Shown piece by piece: positions 6,253 through 14,335 of a DNA stretch of 15,530 nt; positions within the stretch are counted from its first letter, which is position 1, and every line of letters starts with the position of its first letter. The stretch is from Balneolales bacterium (GTDB lineage Bacteria; Bacteroidota; Rhodothermia; Balneolales; Balneolaceae). The stretch spans positions 1-15,530 of the forward strand of contig JAURMN010000036.1 of NCBI GenBank assembly GCA_030830725.1. The letters run 5' to 3'. Under the pieces are notes generated by a model. That model did no database searches and was not told where the DNA came from. It worked only from the letters and a program-made list of their open reading frames with translations. The translations under genes were made by a program, and so were the position numbers.

Positions 6253-7714
6253 TCGTTTGTTTTCTTCTTTTTAGAAGTTCTATAGTATGAAATGAGGAAA
6301 GTAAGACAAGAGGTATTCCGCCACCCGGATGTGTACTTCCACCAGTGAAATAGAGATTTTGGATTCGTTGATGAGCATTCCGAGGTCGTAAAAAAGCCGA
6401 AAAAAGCCCATTGGAAGAGGTCCCATAAATACTGCCCCTATTAGAGAAATAACGGGATTCAAATTCATGAGGAAGTATATCCTGACGAAATCGAATATGT
6501 TCAGACAGACCGTCCAGTCCACGGAGTTCAAGAAGCCTTATTAGTTGATCTCCATATTCGCTTGAACACGTAAGAGGTTGGCAGGGTGTGTTAACGAGTA
6601 TAAATAGGTTTGAATGACCACTGGGAGCATCCTCTTGATCTGTTATGGAGGTGTTGGTCACATAAATCGTTGGGTCTTCAGGGCATCGTTTATCAGAAAA
6701 GATGTCGTCGAATTCTTTTTTGTAATCCGCAGAAAAGAAAATATTGTGGTGACGAAGTTGATCCCATGTTTTATCAACGCCTAAAAGTATGACATATCCT
6801 GAACTTGAAGGTTCTGTATTTCGTGCTCTTTGACGTTCCCTTTTGGTTGAATATTGGGAGAGAAGGTTTTGTATTGCATAGGTAGCATCTGCATTGCATA
6901 CCACAAGATCGGCCTCAATCTGCTCTCCAGAGGTTAATATAACACTCTTTATGTGGTCTTTTGTACCCGTCATTTTGATTACCTCTTCTTCAAATCTCCA
7001 CCTACACGAACTCTCATCACACGCTTTTTTTATGGCTTTCGCAATGGAATACATTCCTCCTCTGACATAAAATGCACCCATTCGAAGTTCAACATGTGGA
7101 ATAACGTTCAGTGTTGCCGGGGCTTTGAAAGGAGAGGATCCGTTATAGGTTGTAAACCGTTTAAAAAACTGTCGTATATAGGGAGAATTTAGGGACCGAT
7201 CAATTTTTTGACTTACTGTAGAAAAGGCATCAATTTGCAAGAGATTCAGTATAGGCAGGGATTTTAAGTCTGACCATTCAAAGAGAGGGTTCCGAAGAAA
7301 CACATCCTTAGTTAGTGCATATAATCGAGTAGAATAATTCAGAAACTCAGTATAATTGTGCTCATCTTCAGGTGCAATCCGCCGGATTTCGTCAATTGTT
7401 TTTTTCTCATCTGCCCAATTTTCAAACGTTGTTCCGTCTGAAAATTCGTAATGGCACAAATGCTCTAACTCGACTAGGGTTAGATAATCTTCTAGCTTTC
7501 GCCCACATCGTTCAAATAATTCTTTGAGTAAGAAGGGCATAGTGAGAAGACTTGGTCCGGTATCAAATCGATATCCAAAACCGTTAACTTCTCCCATTTT
7601 ACCCCCAATACGGTTATTTTTTTCAATAATGGTTACTTCAAATCCCTGCGAAGAGAGTAATAAAGCCGTAGATAACCCACCCATTCCGGCTCCTACAACA
7701 ACGGCTTTTTTCAT
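6236..7714 (-). CDS. crtD: CrtI/CrtD-family carotenoid desaturase, probably 1-hydroxycarotenoid 3,4-desaturase
   Basis: An FAD-dependent desaturase acting on carotenoids at the membrane. The N terminus has the flavin motif VVVGAGMGG (5-13), with E31 closing the fold. The C terminus has the CrtI-family signature TGGSTHPGGGIP (457-468). The block RFDTGPSLLTMP near residue 50 resembles CrtD/hydroxyneurosporene desaturases of Bacteroidota and phototrophs rather than CrtI, where related blocks read FDAGP or FDMGPSW. I therefore favour introduction of a 3,4 double bond into a 1-hydroxylated end group, a step used for myxol-, saproxanthin- and salinixanthin-type carotenoids. A phytoene or other CrtI-type desaturase cannot be excluded without a tree. 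Length is 492 residues, normal for the family. The start is three bases after the rlmD stop, implying co-transcription. The 3' end overlaps the convergent phosphoesterase gene by 17 bases. Confidence 0.85.
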   Translation of the reverse strand: MKKAVVVGAGMGGLSTALLLSSQGFEVTIIEKNNRIGGKMGEVNGFGYRFDTGPSLLTMPFLLKELFERCGRKLEDYLTLVELEHLCHYEFSDGTTFENWADEKKTIDEIRRIAPEDEHNYTEFLNYSTRLYALTKDVFLRNPLFEWSDLKSLPILNLLQIDAFSTVSQKIDRSLNSPYIRQFFKRFTTYNGSSPFKAPATLNVIPHVELRMGAFYVRGGMYSIAKAIKKACDESSCRWRFEEEVIKMTGTKDHIKSVILTSGEQIEADLVVCNADATYAIQNLLSQYSTKRERQRARNTEPSSSGYVILLGVDKTWDQLRHHNIFFSADYKKEFDDIFSDKRCPEDPTIYVTNTSITDQEDAPSGHSNLFILVNTPCQPLTCSSEYGDQLIRLLELRGLDGLSEHIRFRQDILPHEFESRYFSNRGSIYGTSSNGLFSAFLRPRNAHQRIQNLYFTGGSTHPGGGIPLVLLSSFHTIELLKRRKQTIRRVR

Positions 7715-7717
7715 CAG

Positions 7718-9163
7718 TTAAGTGGCTTTTAATGACAGCAGAGTGACATTTTCAATGTGATAAGTCTGCGGGAACATATCGACAGGTTGAATGATTTGAA
7801 CATCGTAACGCTCTTTAAGCATTCCTAAATCACGAGCCAAAGTAACAGGATCGCAGCTTATGTAAAGGATTTTGTGAAGCCCACTACCAAGTAATTGTTG
7901 AATCACATCAGGGTGCATTCCGGCACGGGGTGGGTCAGTAATCAGCACATCATTGGGTTGTATGCCACCTGGAAACGCATGTTTTAAAAGAAAGTCTTCA
8001 GTCAGAATTTTGCTACTGTCACCAGCGACAAATGTGCAATTTATGATTTCATTGAGTTGAGCATTTTCTCGAGCGTACTCCACAGATTCTTCCACCAGCT
8101 CTACCCCCGTACACTCCTTAAATAGATCGTGCATAGTAAGGGTTATGGACCCAACTCCACAATAAAGATCAAGTAGACGAGCGGATTGGTTATTATTCTC
8201 ATGATGTGTCAGCAGTAAAAACTCTCTGGCTGTATTAAATAATTTCTCCGCTTGAAGCGTATTTGTCTGAAAAAAAGTCTGAGGTCTGATCCAATATTTG
8301 TATTGACCTAATTGTTCCAGGATTTTTCCATTCCCATGAGTGATTATTTCCCTTTTTCCATATGAAACCGGACTTCGCGTATCATTTACCGTATATAAAA
8401 GGGTTGTAATGATTGGAAATTGTCCCACAAGGTGCTCTGTAAGCTCATAAAAGATCTCATCGTTTTCACCATTTGTGATCAGATTTACCATCCATTGATT
8501 CGTTTTGGGTGAGTTTCGGATTACCAGGTGTCTCAAAAATCCCTGATGCGTAACGGGATCATACGCGGTGATCCCACGCTTTGTCATCCAGGATCTGACA
8601 GTTGCTAAAATAGAATAGGAGTGAGAATCCTGAAGATGACATTCTTGCAGATCCATGATTTTATCAAATCTTCCAGGAGCATGTAAGCCTGCGTAAAAAC
8701 CATCTTTAGGAAATTCAACGCCGGAATGGATTTCGTCGGGGGTAAGCCATTTACGAGGACCAAAACTATACTCCATCTTATTTCGATATCCAAGTGCCTT
8801 GTCACAAGCAATAATATCTCTCACTACAGAGGGATTGAGTCCTGCGGTATGAACCATTACGTCTCGCACTTGTTCAGTTTTGAAACTTCTTTGTGCATCA
8901 AGAGTAGCGTGCTGCCACGTACACCCTCCGCAAAAACCTGCATGTTGACAAAGGGGTGTAGTCCGTTGATTGGAATTTTTAATGCGTTGAACAACAATAC
9001 CTTCCGCATAATTCTTCTTCTTTTTAATTATACGAACTTCAACATTATCTCCAGGTAAAGTTCCCGGAACAAAGAGAACCATCCCGTCCACTCTACAAAC
9101 TCCCTTACCCTTGTAGGCAACCCTCTCAATCTCAACTTGAATTTGACTACCTTTTTTGATCAT
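7718..9163 (-). CDS. rlmD: 23S rRNA (uracil-C5)-methyltransferase, RlmD/RumA family
   Basis: Methylates carbon 5 of a uridine in 23S rRNA (U1939 in E. coli) using S-adenosylmethionine. An N-terminal TRAM RNA-binding domain (about residues 1-60) is followed by iron-sulfur cysteines C72, C78, C81 and C175. The first three are spaced as in E. coli RlmD. The methyltransferase domain contains LLDLYCGVGS (330-339) for SAM, DPPRAG (410-415), and the nucleophile C437 in YISCDPVTLARD. The C-terminal DMFPQTYHIENV is also typical. Length is 481 residues, slightly longer than the E. coli protein. The ATG at 9163 starts just before the TRAM domain. It sits within the minus-strand gene run, 49 bases after the cyclic-nucleotide-fold gene and 3 bases before the crtD-like gene. 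The related enzymes RlmCD and TrmA are less well matched, and the exact target base is inferred. Confidence 0.93.
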   Translation of the reverse strand: MIKKGSQIQVEIERVAYKGKGVCRVDGMVLFVPGTLPGDNVEVRIIKKKKNYAEGIVVQRIKNSNQRTTPLCQHAGFCGGCTWQHATLDAQRSFKTEQVRDVMVHTAGLNPSVVRDIIACDKALGYRNKMEYSFGPRKWLTPDEIHSGVEFPKDGFYAGLHAPGRFDKIMDLQECHLQDSHSYSILATVRSWMTKRGITAYDPVTHQGFLRHLVIRNSPKTNQWMVNLITNGENDEIFYELTEHLVGQFPIITTLLYTVNDTRSPVSYGKREIITHGNGKILEQLGQYKYWIRPQTFFQTNTLQAEKLFNTAREFLLLTHHENNNQSARLLDLYCGVGSITLTMHDLFKECTGVELVEESVEYARENAQLNEIINCTFVAGDSSKILTEDFLLKHAFPGGIQPNDVLITDPPRAGMHPDVIQQLLGSGLHKILYISCDPVTLARDLGMLKERYDVQIIQPVDMFPQTYHIENVTLLSLKAT

Positions 9164-9212
9164 CTCAAAAGAATTACTGAGTTAGAAACATCCGTCAAAT
9201 TCAAGAAAAAAC

Positions 9213-9725
9213 TTATTTAGTCTGACAAATTCCAGTTAAGTAGATTTTTTGACTTTCGAGCTCTCCAACCCGTTCTGTCAACGATTCTTTCACGTAATCA
9301 TTCAATTGAGCCATTGATCGTACGACTGATTCAAGAAAAGCTATTGCTATTTTTGGATGGCGTTTTTTTAAAGTATCGTAATCCGGTTGAAAGAAACCAT
9401 AAATAACGCATTCAGATTCACACATGGCCGTAGCTTCCCTTCGGCTTGAATAATTAGGTGTTATAAACCCAAAAGAATCGGGCTTGATTAATTCATGGAC
9501 GATATTTTCAGTGGGTTCATCCGGATTCCTTATTGTAAGGGTTACTTTCCCTTCCTCAAGGAAATAAATTCCCGTAGCAGGATCATTCTGATGGTAGACT
9601 ATCTCACCTTGTCGATAGGTTCTTCGATGACATAACTTAATAAACTCCAACCTTTCAAGGGTAGAAAAATTTTCAAATAATGGGTTGGTATAGAGGATCG
9701 AAATTTTTTGACGGAGCGTTTTCAT
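9213..9725 (-). CDS. Stand-alone cyclic-nucleotide-binding-fold protein
   Basis: A 170-residue protein with a single cNMP-binding beta-roll domain (about residues 12-125) and a helical C terminus, without the helix-turn-helix of CRP/FNR regulators. Supporting motifs are NPLFENFS (14-21), QGEIVYHQND (39-48) and GIYFLEEGKVTL (52-63), the usual front half of the fold. The phosphate-binding cassette, FGFITPNYSSRREAT (85-99), keeps the arginine but lacks the GE(L/I) glutamate that contacts the ribose in CRP. Binding of cAMP or cGMP is therefore doubtful. Similar domains occur in many Bacteroidota as one-domain sensors or adaptors of unknown partner. It lies between the TamA-like gene (24-base gap) and rlmD. 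No Shine-Dalgarno sequence is seen. Function is unknown; direct DNA binding is unlikely without an HTH. Confidence 0.8.
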   Translation of the reverse strand: MKTLRQKISILYTNPLFENFSTLERLEFIKLCHRRTYRQGEIVYHQNDPATGIYFLEEGKVTLTIRNPDEPTENIVHELIKPDSFGFITPNYSSRREATAMCESECVIYGFFQPDYDTLKKRHPKIAIAFLESVVRSMAQLNDYVKESLTERVGELESQKIYLTGICQTK

Positions 9726-9749
9726 GTTGGGAAAATAGCGAAGATTCGT

Positions 9750-12197
9750 TTAAAAAGAGTGACCTATACCGAAGTTGAAATACATTTTACGATTCTGTAA
9801 CCATCCCTGTTGTAAATCATGAACTCGAAAAGCAAAATCAACTCTGGCCACGACAAAATCCCAATCAATACGTACACCGAGTCCAGAGGAAACGGCTACT
9901 TGCTTGTAGAAAGAATCGAAAAAAAATGTTCCATTTCGGAGTAGATTACTATTTTGATCATTTTTCAGCTGATTCGAAGGTCCATACCAGGTGTTGCCGG
10001 CATCAACAAACAAGGCTGTATGCCAATTTCCAGAGAGTGTGTTTTCAAATGCCAATGTTCTTAGCTCTGCAAATGCGGCCAGTTTGATTTCCCCACCATT
10101 AATGGTCACTCTTTCAGGAGGAATCATTCCTGGGCCGAGTCGGAATGGGGCCCAGGCCCGAATATCATTACTTCCACCTGCAAAAAAGCGCTGGTTTAAC
10201 GGAACCGATTGACTTGCACTAAATGGCTGTGCAAATCCACCAAACACTCGCCATGCAAAAACCCAGTCTGATGAAAAACTGTAATATCGTCGATAATCGG
10301 CAGTCAGTTTCACGAACTGATTATAATCAAGTGCATTCGATGAAATCTTAAATGGGGACGGCAAATTCCCTTCCACAACAGTTGGAGTCACGAAAAATCG
10401 ATCCACGAGATAGGGGAGATTACCTCCAATCGTCAACGACAATTCAGTCAATTTTCCACGATCTCTCTTAATTATATCGGTATCCATAAACCGATGAGTG
10501 TAGCGTATCAACGAATTGATTTGGGGTCTAAAATCTTCCTTAATCCGAATGATCTGAAGAGTATCATCTGGAAATTGTAGATTTAAGCTCTGCTCAAACT
10601 CAGGGGATGGATCCGTATCCACTACAGCTAATTCAAAGAAATCAAGAAAACTGGATCGCTGTGCCGTATGATTAATTTCAAATCGAGTATTGAATCGAAT
10701 ATCCGAATTGATGTTAAAGTAGAGTTGATTAGCTCTAGTGTAGAGAAGTGAGTAACGGGTGACTGAATTTCTAAAAAAAGGTTGTTGATCCAACGATGCA
10801 AACGGCCAATTTATTCCTGGGACCGTGTATTGAACAGTGGCGTCGTAACTTTGAAATATCGTTGCTTCAGTAGTGGACGGGGAGTCGTCACTTGTTGACG
10901 TACTGGTGACCTGTTCGAGTGTAGATGACGGAACAAACTCAAAGCTGGAGTTCAGTTGAAAACGAAAGGACTCTGCCCTCCGAAACGCATTGTTATTTGT
11001 GTATACGACTCCGATTCCACTTCCATACCCGTAGCGCTCCATTCCAAATAGCTCGAGTCTAAGAGAGTGTCTGGGCAAAGCCTGTAAGTCAAAGAAAACA
11101 GGTAAAAAAAGAGAGTCATTTCCATTTGAAACTGGATCCAGCAAACCAAATCGGTTTAGACGAAGCATTTCAAGACTCTGTAATTCTGAAATGGAGTTTT
11201 GTAGAAGTTGCTGATTGAACAGATCTCCCGGTTTAAAATTGATATTTCTTACGATGGCTACTGGATCCACTAACGCCGTGGAATCAAGTACTACAGTTAT
11301 CCCTTTTCGCAATACATTTGGATAACGAATCGATCTATTGGGTAGCAATCCAGACTCTAAAAATCCACTTTGTCCCGCTGTGGGAGTTCCTGTTTCAGGC
11401 CCTCTTAATTCAATCTCAACATCGCCAAACTGAAACTGATTTCCAGCATGAATCTGGAATCGAATATCATACACATAAGCACTTAATGAGTCTTTTCGAG
11501 CCAGTACTTGAATCGAATCCCGTAACACGGCTGCAAAACCGTTCTCCTTTAAAAAATTGAGTAGTCTATCCTGCTCGTCACGCAATTCCTGTACTGAATA
11601 GTCTCGATTCAAGACTACAGTGGAATCATTAGAAATTGTTTTAACGGGAAGTCCTGATGTTATATACTCATTGATTCGATTGTTTTGAATTTGAGAAGGG
11701 AAACCTGAGTAGGAAAAGGTCCTGACTAGTGATTGAGGACCTTCATCGATCGTGAAGATTACTCTAATCTTTCTATTGCGACTTCGTTGTATTCGATAGG
11801 ATACAGATGCTTCAAAAAAACCGATACTTTCATAATAAAGAATGATTCGTTCCACATCCGTTTCTGCCACTGCAGAGTCGAATAAAGAGGGTTCTTCTCC
11901 GTAACGGGATCCTGTGATATTATATATAAATACCCAGGGAGTTAGAAAATCGATTCCAAATAGTCTACGATTTGTCTGGGTTCGAATCAGTTGCTCTAAT
12001 GTACCGGAAGAGACGGAATTATTCCCGTTGAATCGAATATGTCGAATGATGAGCTGTTGATCAGAAACAGCGAGTGAATCTGGAGAAGTCTCAGGTGTAT
12101 TCTTTGAATAGAGTGGTGCAGCTAGTATGAACTGCACCATAACGAGAAGTAGTAAGGTGAAGTGCCTTTGGTAGCAATAAGAGAAAAGGCTAATCAC
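9750..12197 (-). CDS. Omp85/TamA-like outer membrane assembly protein
   Basis: An 815-residue outer-membrane protein that probably helps insert or export other outer-membrane or surface proteins. The N terminus is a signal peptide with a long hydrophobic stretch (TLLLLVMVQFILAA, about 14-27) and no lipobox cysteine. POTRA-like repeats follow, starting at IRHIRFNGNNSVSSGTLEQL (about 50-70), with DVERIILYYESIGFFEASV typical of such repeats. The C-terminal half is a 16-strand-type barrel with the Omp85 signature RFFAGGSNDIRAWAPFRLGPG (670-690). The final residues FNFGIGHSF end in Phe, as a beta-signal should. The RAW...LGPG form resembles TamA/TamL proteins of Bacteroidota; it is not the main BamA, given its low POTRA count. 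The start is GTG at 12197, the first start after an in-frame stop. A Ser/Thr-rich loop occurs in the barrel near residues 430-450. Gaps to both neighbours are about 24 bases, suggesting an operon. Confidence 0.88.
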   Translation of the reverse strand: MISLFSYCYQRHFTLLLLVMVQFILAAPLYSKNTPETSPDSLAVSDQQLIIRHIRFNGNNSVSSGTLEQLIRTQTNRRLFGIDFLTPWVFIYNITGSRYGEEPSLFDSAVAETDVERIILYYESIGFFEASVSYRIQRSRNRKIRVIFTIDEGPQSLVRTFSYSGFPSQIQNNRINEYITSGLPVKTISNDSTVVLNRDYSVQELRDEQDRLLNFLKENGFAAVLRDSIQVLARKDSLSAYVYDIRFQIHAGNQFQFGDVEIELRGPETGTPTAGQSGFLESGLLPNRSIRYPNVLRKGITVVLDSTALVDPVAIVRNINFKPGDLFNQQLLQNSISELQSLEMLRLNRFGLLDPVSNGNDSLFLPVFFDLQALPRHSLRLELFGMERYGYGSGIGVVYTNNNAFRRAESFRFQLNSSFEFVPSSTLEQVTSTSTSDDSPSTTEATIFQSYDATVQYTVPGINWPFASLDQQPFFRNSVTRYSLLYTRANQLYFNINSDIRFNTRFEINHTAQRSSFLDFFELAVVDTDPSPEFEQSLNLQFPDDTLQIIRIKEDFRPQINSLIRYTHRFMDTDIIKRDRGKLTELSLTIGGNLPYLVDRFFVTPTVVEGNLPSPFKISSNALDYNQFVKLTADYRRYYSFSSDWVFAWRVFGGFAQPFSASQSVPLNQRFFAGGSNDIRAWAPFRLGPGMIPPERVTINGGEIKLAAFAELRTLAFENTLSGNWHTALFVDAGNTWYGPSNQLKNDQNSNLLRNGTFFFDSFYKQVAVSSGLGVRIDWDFVVARVDFAFRVHDLQQGWLQNRKMYFNFGIGHSF

Positions 12198-12221
12198 AAA
12201 AATTCTATTTATGATGTTGGA

Positions 12222-12476
12222 TTATACATCATCATAATCAAACCCTTCATCTTCTTCACCATGAAAAAAGTCTTCTTTTCGTATATAATCAGGCCAAATA
12301 TCTTCTATACTTTCATAAAGTACTTCTTCTCCGTCTTCCAACTCGTCCAACTCCTCAAGATTGGAAATCAATTGTTGTGGAAGCCCGTTTCGTTCAGCCC
12401 ACTCAAGGAGCTCTTCTCTGGTTGCAGGAAACGGAGCGTCATCGAGTGCCGCAGCAAGTTCAACTGTCCAAATCAT
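12222..12476 (-). CDS. DUF2795-like small acidic protein
   Basis: An 84-residue, strongly acidic protein of unknown function. The first 45 residues (WTVELAAALDDAPFPATREELLEWAERNG) fit the DUF2795 pattern, in which a short helix, a FPAT/FPAS turn and an EEL..hA..NG helix are conserved. The LLEWAERNGLPQQLISNLEEL segment and the later YESIEDIWPDY block (about 55-65) complete it. The C-terminal tail is rich in Asp and Glu and probably disordered. It heads the minus-strand run, 24 bases before the TamA-like gene, and is divergent from tatA. The ATG at 12476 has no Shine-Dalgarno sequence. DUF2795 proteins have no established role, so none is proposed. Confidence 0.75.
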   Translation of the reverse strand: MIWTVELAAALDDAPFPATREELLEWAERNGLPQQLISNLEELDELEDGEEVLYESIEDIWPDYIRKEDFFHGEEDEGFDYDDV

Positions 12477-12596
12477 AATCTTGTTCTTTTGTTAAAAGGT
12501 AGAATGATCTTCAATACCTGATCTAGCTCTGATTTATTAAAGGTTCGAAAAAATTTCAATAAACCTGGGCGGAAAGTATGAAATATTTTAATACAG

Positions 12597-12624
12597 TTGC
12601 GACAGGTGGTATATATTTTATTAT
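12597..12624 (+). promoter_or_regulatory. Candidate promoter of the tatA-gatA operon
   Basis: TTGCGA (12597-12602), a 16-base spacer, then TATTAT (12619-12624), about 36 bases before the tatA ATG. A Bacteroidota-like -7 element TATCTTTT (TAnnTTTG with one mismatch) overlaps at 12622-12629, so the region could be read either way. The 184-base gap 12477-12660 otherwise holds only A/T-rich sequence between the divergent DUF2795 and tatA genes. Confidence 0.35.
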
Positions 12625-12648
12625 CTTTTTGTCACAATTAATACCAAT

Positions 12649-12653
12649 GGAGG
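12649..12653 (+). promoter_or_regulatory. Ribosome binding site of tatA
   Basis: GGAGG lies seven bases before the ATG at 12661, favouring this start over the ATG two codons later. It is one of only two clear Shine-Dalgarno sites in the window. Confidence 0.7.
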
Positions 12654-12660
12654 TCATCTT

Positions 12661-12888
12661 ATGAATATGGGCGCGTGGGAGTGGATTATTATTCTTTTAG
12701 TTATTCTGTTGCTTTTTGGAGCAAAGCGAATTCCTGATCTGGCCAGGGGATTAGGACAGGGATTACAGGAGTTTAAAAAAGCATCCGATGATGTAAAAAA
12801 AGAGATCGAGAAAGGGAAGAAAGATGTCATGGATGCTGGTTCTTCTACTAAAGAAACTGATAAAAAAGAGTCAGAGTCGAACTCCTGA
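12661..12888 (+). CDS. tatA: Twin-arginine translocase subunit TatA/TatE
   Basis: A small inner-membrane protein that forms the pore-building part of the Tat system, which exports folded proteins with twin-arginine signals. The 75 residues show the standard architecture: a single N-terminal membrane helix (about 6-19, WEWIIILLVILLLF), the FG hinge (19-20), an amphipathic helix (AKRIPDLARGLGQGLQEFKK, about 21-40), and a charged, probably unstructured tail rich in Lys, Glu and Ser. TatB is longer and lacks this exact pattern, so TatA is preferred. No tatC is present in the window. The next gene, gatA, begins six bases after the TGA, implying one mRNA. A good Shine-Dalgarno site is present, unlike for most neighbours. 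Confidence 0.95.
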   Translation: MNMGAWEWIIILLVILLLFGAKRIPDLARGLGQGLQEFKKASDDVKKEIEKGKKDVMDAGSSTKETDKKESESNS

Positions 12889-12894
12889 TCTTTT

Positions 12895-14325
12895 ATGTAC
12901 ACGTCTATTCTTAAGATCCAAAATGCGTTAATCAAGAAGACATTATCGCTTCCTGAATTGGTCAAAGGGTACCTTGGAAAAATTGAGTCGCATAATGGGG
13001 ATCTTAACATCTTGATCGAAGTACAAGCGGATGAAGCAATTTCCCGTGCTGAAGAAATTCAACTTAAAATTAATCAAGGGAAAGCGGGAGCACTAGCTGG
13101 ATGTATCTTGTCTCTTAAAGACGTCTATGCACAAAAAAATCATCCTTTGACTTGTGGGTCCTCGATTTTAAAGGGACTTACAAGTGTTTATGATGCAGAG
13201 ATAGTGGATCGATTGACTAGTCAAGATGCGATTATCATAGGTAGAGCCAACATGGACGAATTTGCCATGGGCTCCTCAAATGAACATTCCGTATATGGTC
13301 CAACACGAAATCCGCTGAACCCTGATTACGTGCCGGGAGGGTCCAGTGGTGCAAGTGCGGCTTCCATTGCTGCTCAGTTTTGCAATGCATCTATTGGATC
13401 AGACACAGGTGGATCCGTAAGACAACCTGCCTCCTATACGGAAACAGTTGGTTTAAAGCCTACATATGGTCGAATCTCGAGACATGGACTTGTTGCGTAT
13501 GCTTCTTCTTTTGATTCTGTCGGACCAATGGGATCGTCCGTTAGTGATGTTGCCCAATTATTGCAGGTCTTGGCTGGTGAAGATGAAAAAGATAACTCCA
13601 GTTCGTCTAATCCACCTGGGGATTATGTCACTGCCGTTACTCAAGAACATCGTTCCTTTACTATTGGTATTCCCAGTGAGTACTTTTCAGATGGATTAGA
13701 TCCTGAGATTCATCGTAAAGTAGACGAGATTATCCAAATAGCTGAAAAAGAGGGTCATTTACTCAAAAAGGTCTCTCTGCCATATACTCAATATGGGCTG
13801 GCCACATACTACATTTTGGCTACTGCAGAGGCATCCAGTAATTTGGCAAGGTATGATGGAATACGGTTTGGAAATCGAAAAATGCCCACTGATTCAACTT
13901 CTTTGAGGGATCTTTATATCGAGACTCGCACACAGGGTTTTGGTGATGAGGTCAAAAGAAGGATTCTCCTCGGTACCTATGTACTGAGCAAAGGATATTA
14001 CGATTCTTATTACGGAAAGGCTCAAAAAGTCAGAAGATTAATCCGAGAAGATTTCCTACGTGCTTTTGAATCTGTCGATATCTTATTATCACCCGCAACT
14101 CCGACCACAGCTTTTAAACTTGGAGAAAAAGCAGATCCGCTTTCCATGTACCTGAATGATGTATATACCCTCCCTGCAAACTTGGCGGGAATCTGTGCGA
14201 TCAGTATTCCGGCTGGAAAACATAGCAATGGGATGCCCTTTGGTATTCAATTTCAAGCTGGTTCCTTCCAGGAGGAAAAACTTCTCCATTGTGCAGCACA
14301 ATTCGAACGATACCTGAACCATTGA
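12895..14325 (+). CDS. gatA: Asp-tRNA(Asn)/Glu-tRNA(Gln) amidotransferase subunit A
   Basis: The glutaminase subunit of GatCAB, which turns mischarged Glu-tRNA(Gln) and/or Asp-tRNA(Asn) into the correct aminoacyl-tRNA; it releases ammonia from glutamine and passes it to GatB. The 476 residues match the usual length. The amidase-signature triad is intact: K75 in SLKDVY, S150 in PGGSSGAS and nucleophile S174 in SDTGGS. This is the same spacing as K79/S154/S178 of the S. aureus enzyme. VGLKPTYGRISRHGLVAYASSFD and the C-terminal YTLPANLAGICAISIPAG are GatA-specific and argue against a generic amidase. gatB and gatC are not in the window, so they lie elsewhere. It sits six bases after tatA and ten before the SDR gene. 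No Shine-Dalgarno sequence is visible. Confidence 0.96.
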   Translation: MYTSILKIQNALIKKTLSLPELVKGYLGKIESHNGDLNILIEVQADEAISRAEEIQLKINQGKAGALAGCILSLKDVYAQKNHPLTCGSSILKGLTSVYDAEIVDRLTSQDAIIIGRANMDEFAMGSSNEHSVYGPTRNPLNPDYVPGGSSGASAASIAAQFCNASIGSDTGGSVRQPASYTETVGLKPTYGRISRHGLVAYASSFDSVGPMGSSVSDVAQLLQVLAGEDEKDNSSSSNPPGDYVTAVTQEHRSFTIGIPSEYFSDGLDPEIHRKVDEIIQIAEKEGHLLKKVSLPYTQYGLATYYILATAEASSNLARYDGIRFGNRKMPTDSTSLRDLYIETRTQGFGDEVKRRILLGTYVLSKGYYDSYYGKAQKVRRLIREDFLRAFESVDILLSPATPTTAFKLGEKADPLSMYLNDVYTLPANLAGICAISIPAGKHSNGMPFGIQFQAGSFQEEKLLHCAAQFERYLNH

Positions 14326-14335
14326 ATCGACGATA

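Noticed and set aside
6253..6290. CTTCT/AGAAG hairpin after the phosphoesterase stop as a terminator
   Set aside because: Only about five A/T-rich base pairs with a short loop, and it lies inside the crtD-like coding sequence; too weak to call.
8726..9058. 110-codon open frame on the + strand inside rlmD
   Set aside because: Antisense to the iron-sulfur and TRAM region of rlmD; no recognisable motif or ribosome binding site.
9213..9725. CRP/FNR-type transcription regulator
   Set aside because: No helix-turn-helix follows the cNMP fold; only about 45 residues remain after the domain.
12895..14325. Generic amidase
   Set aside because: Length, triad spacing and C-terminal blocks are those of GatA, and the context is translational.
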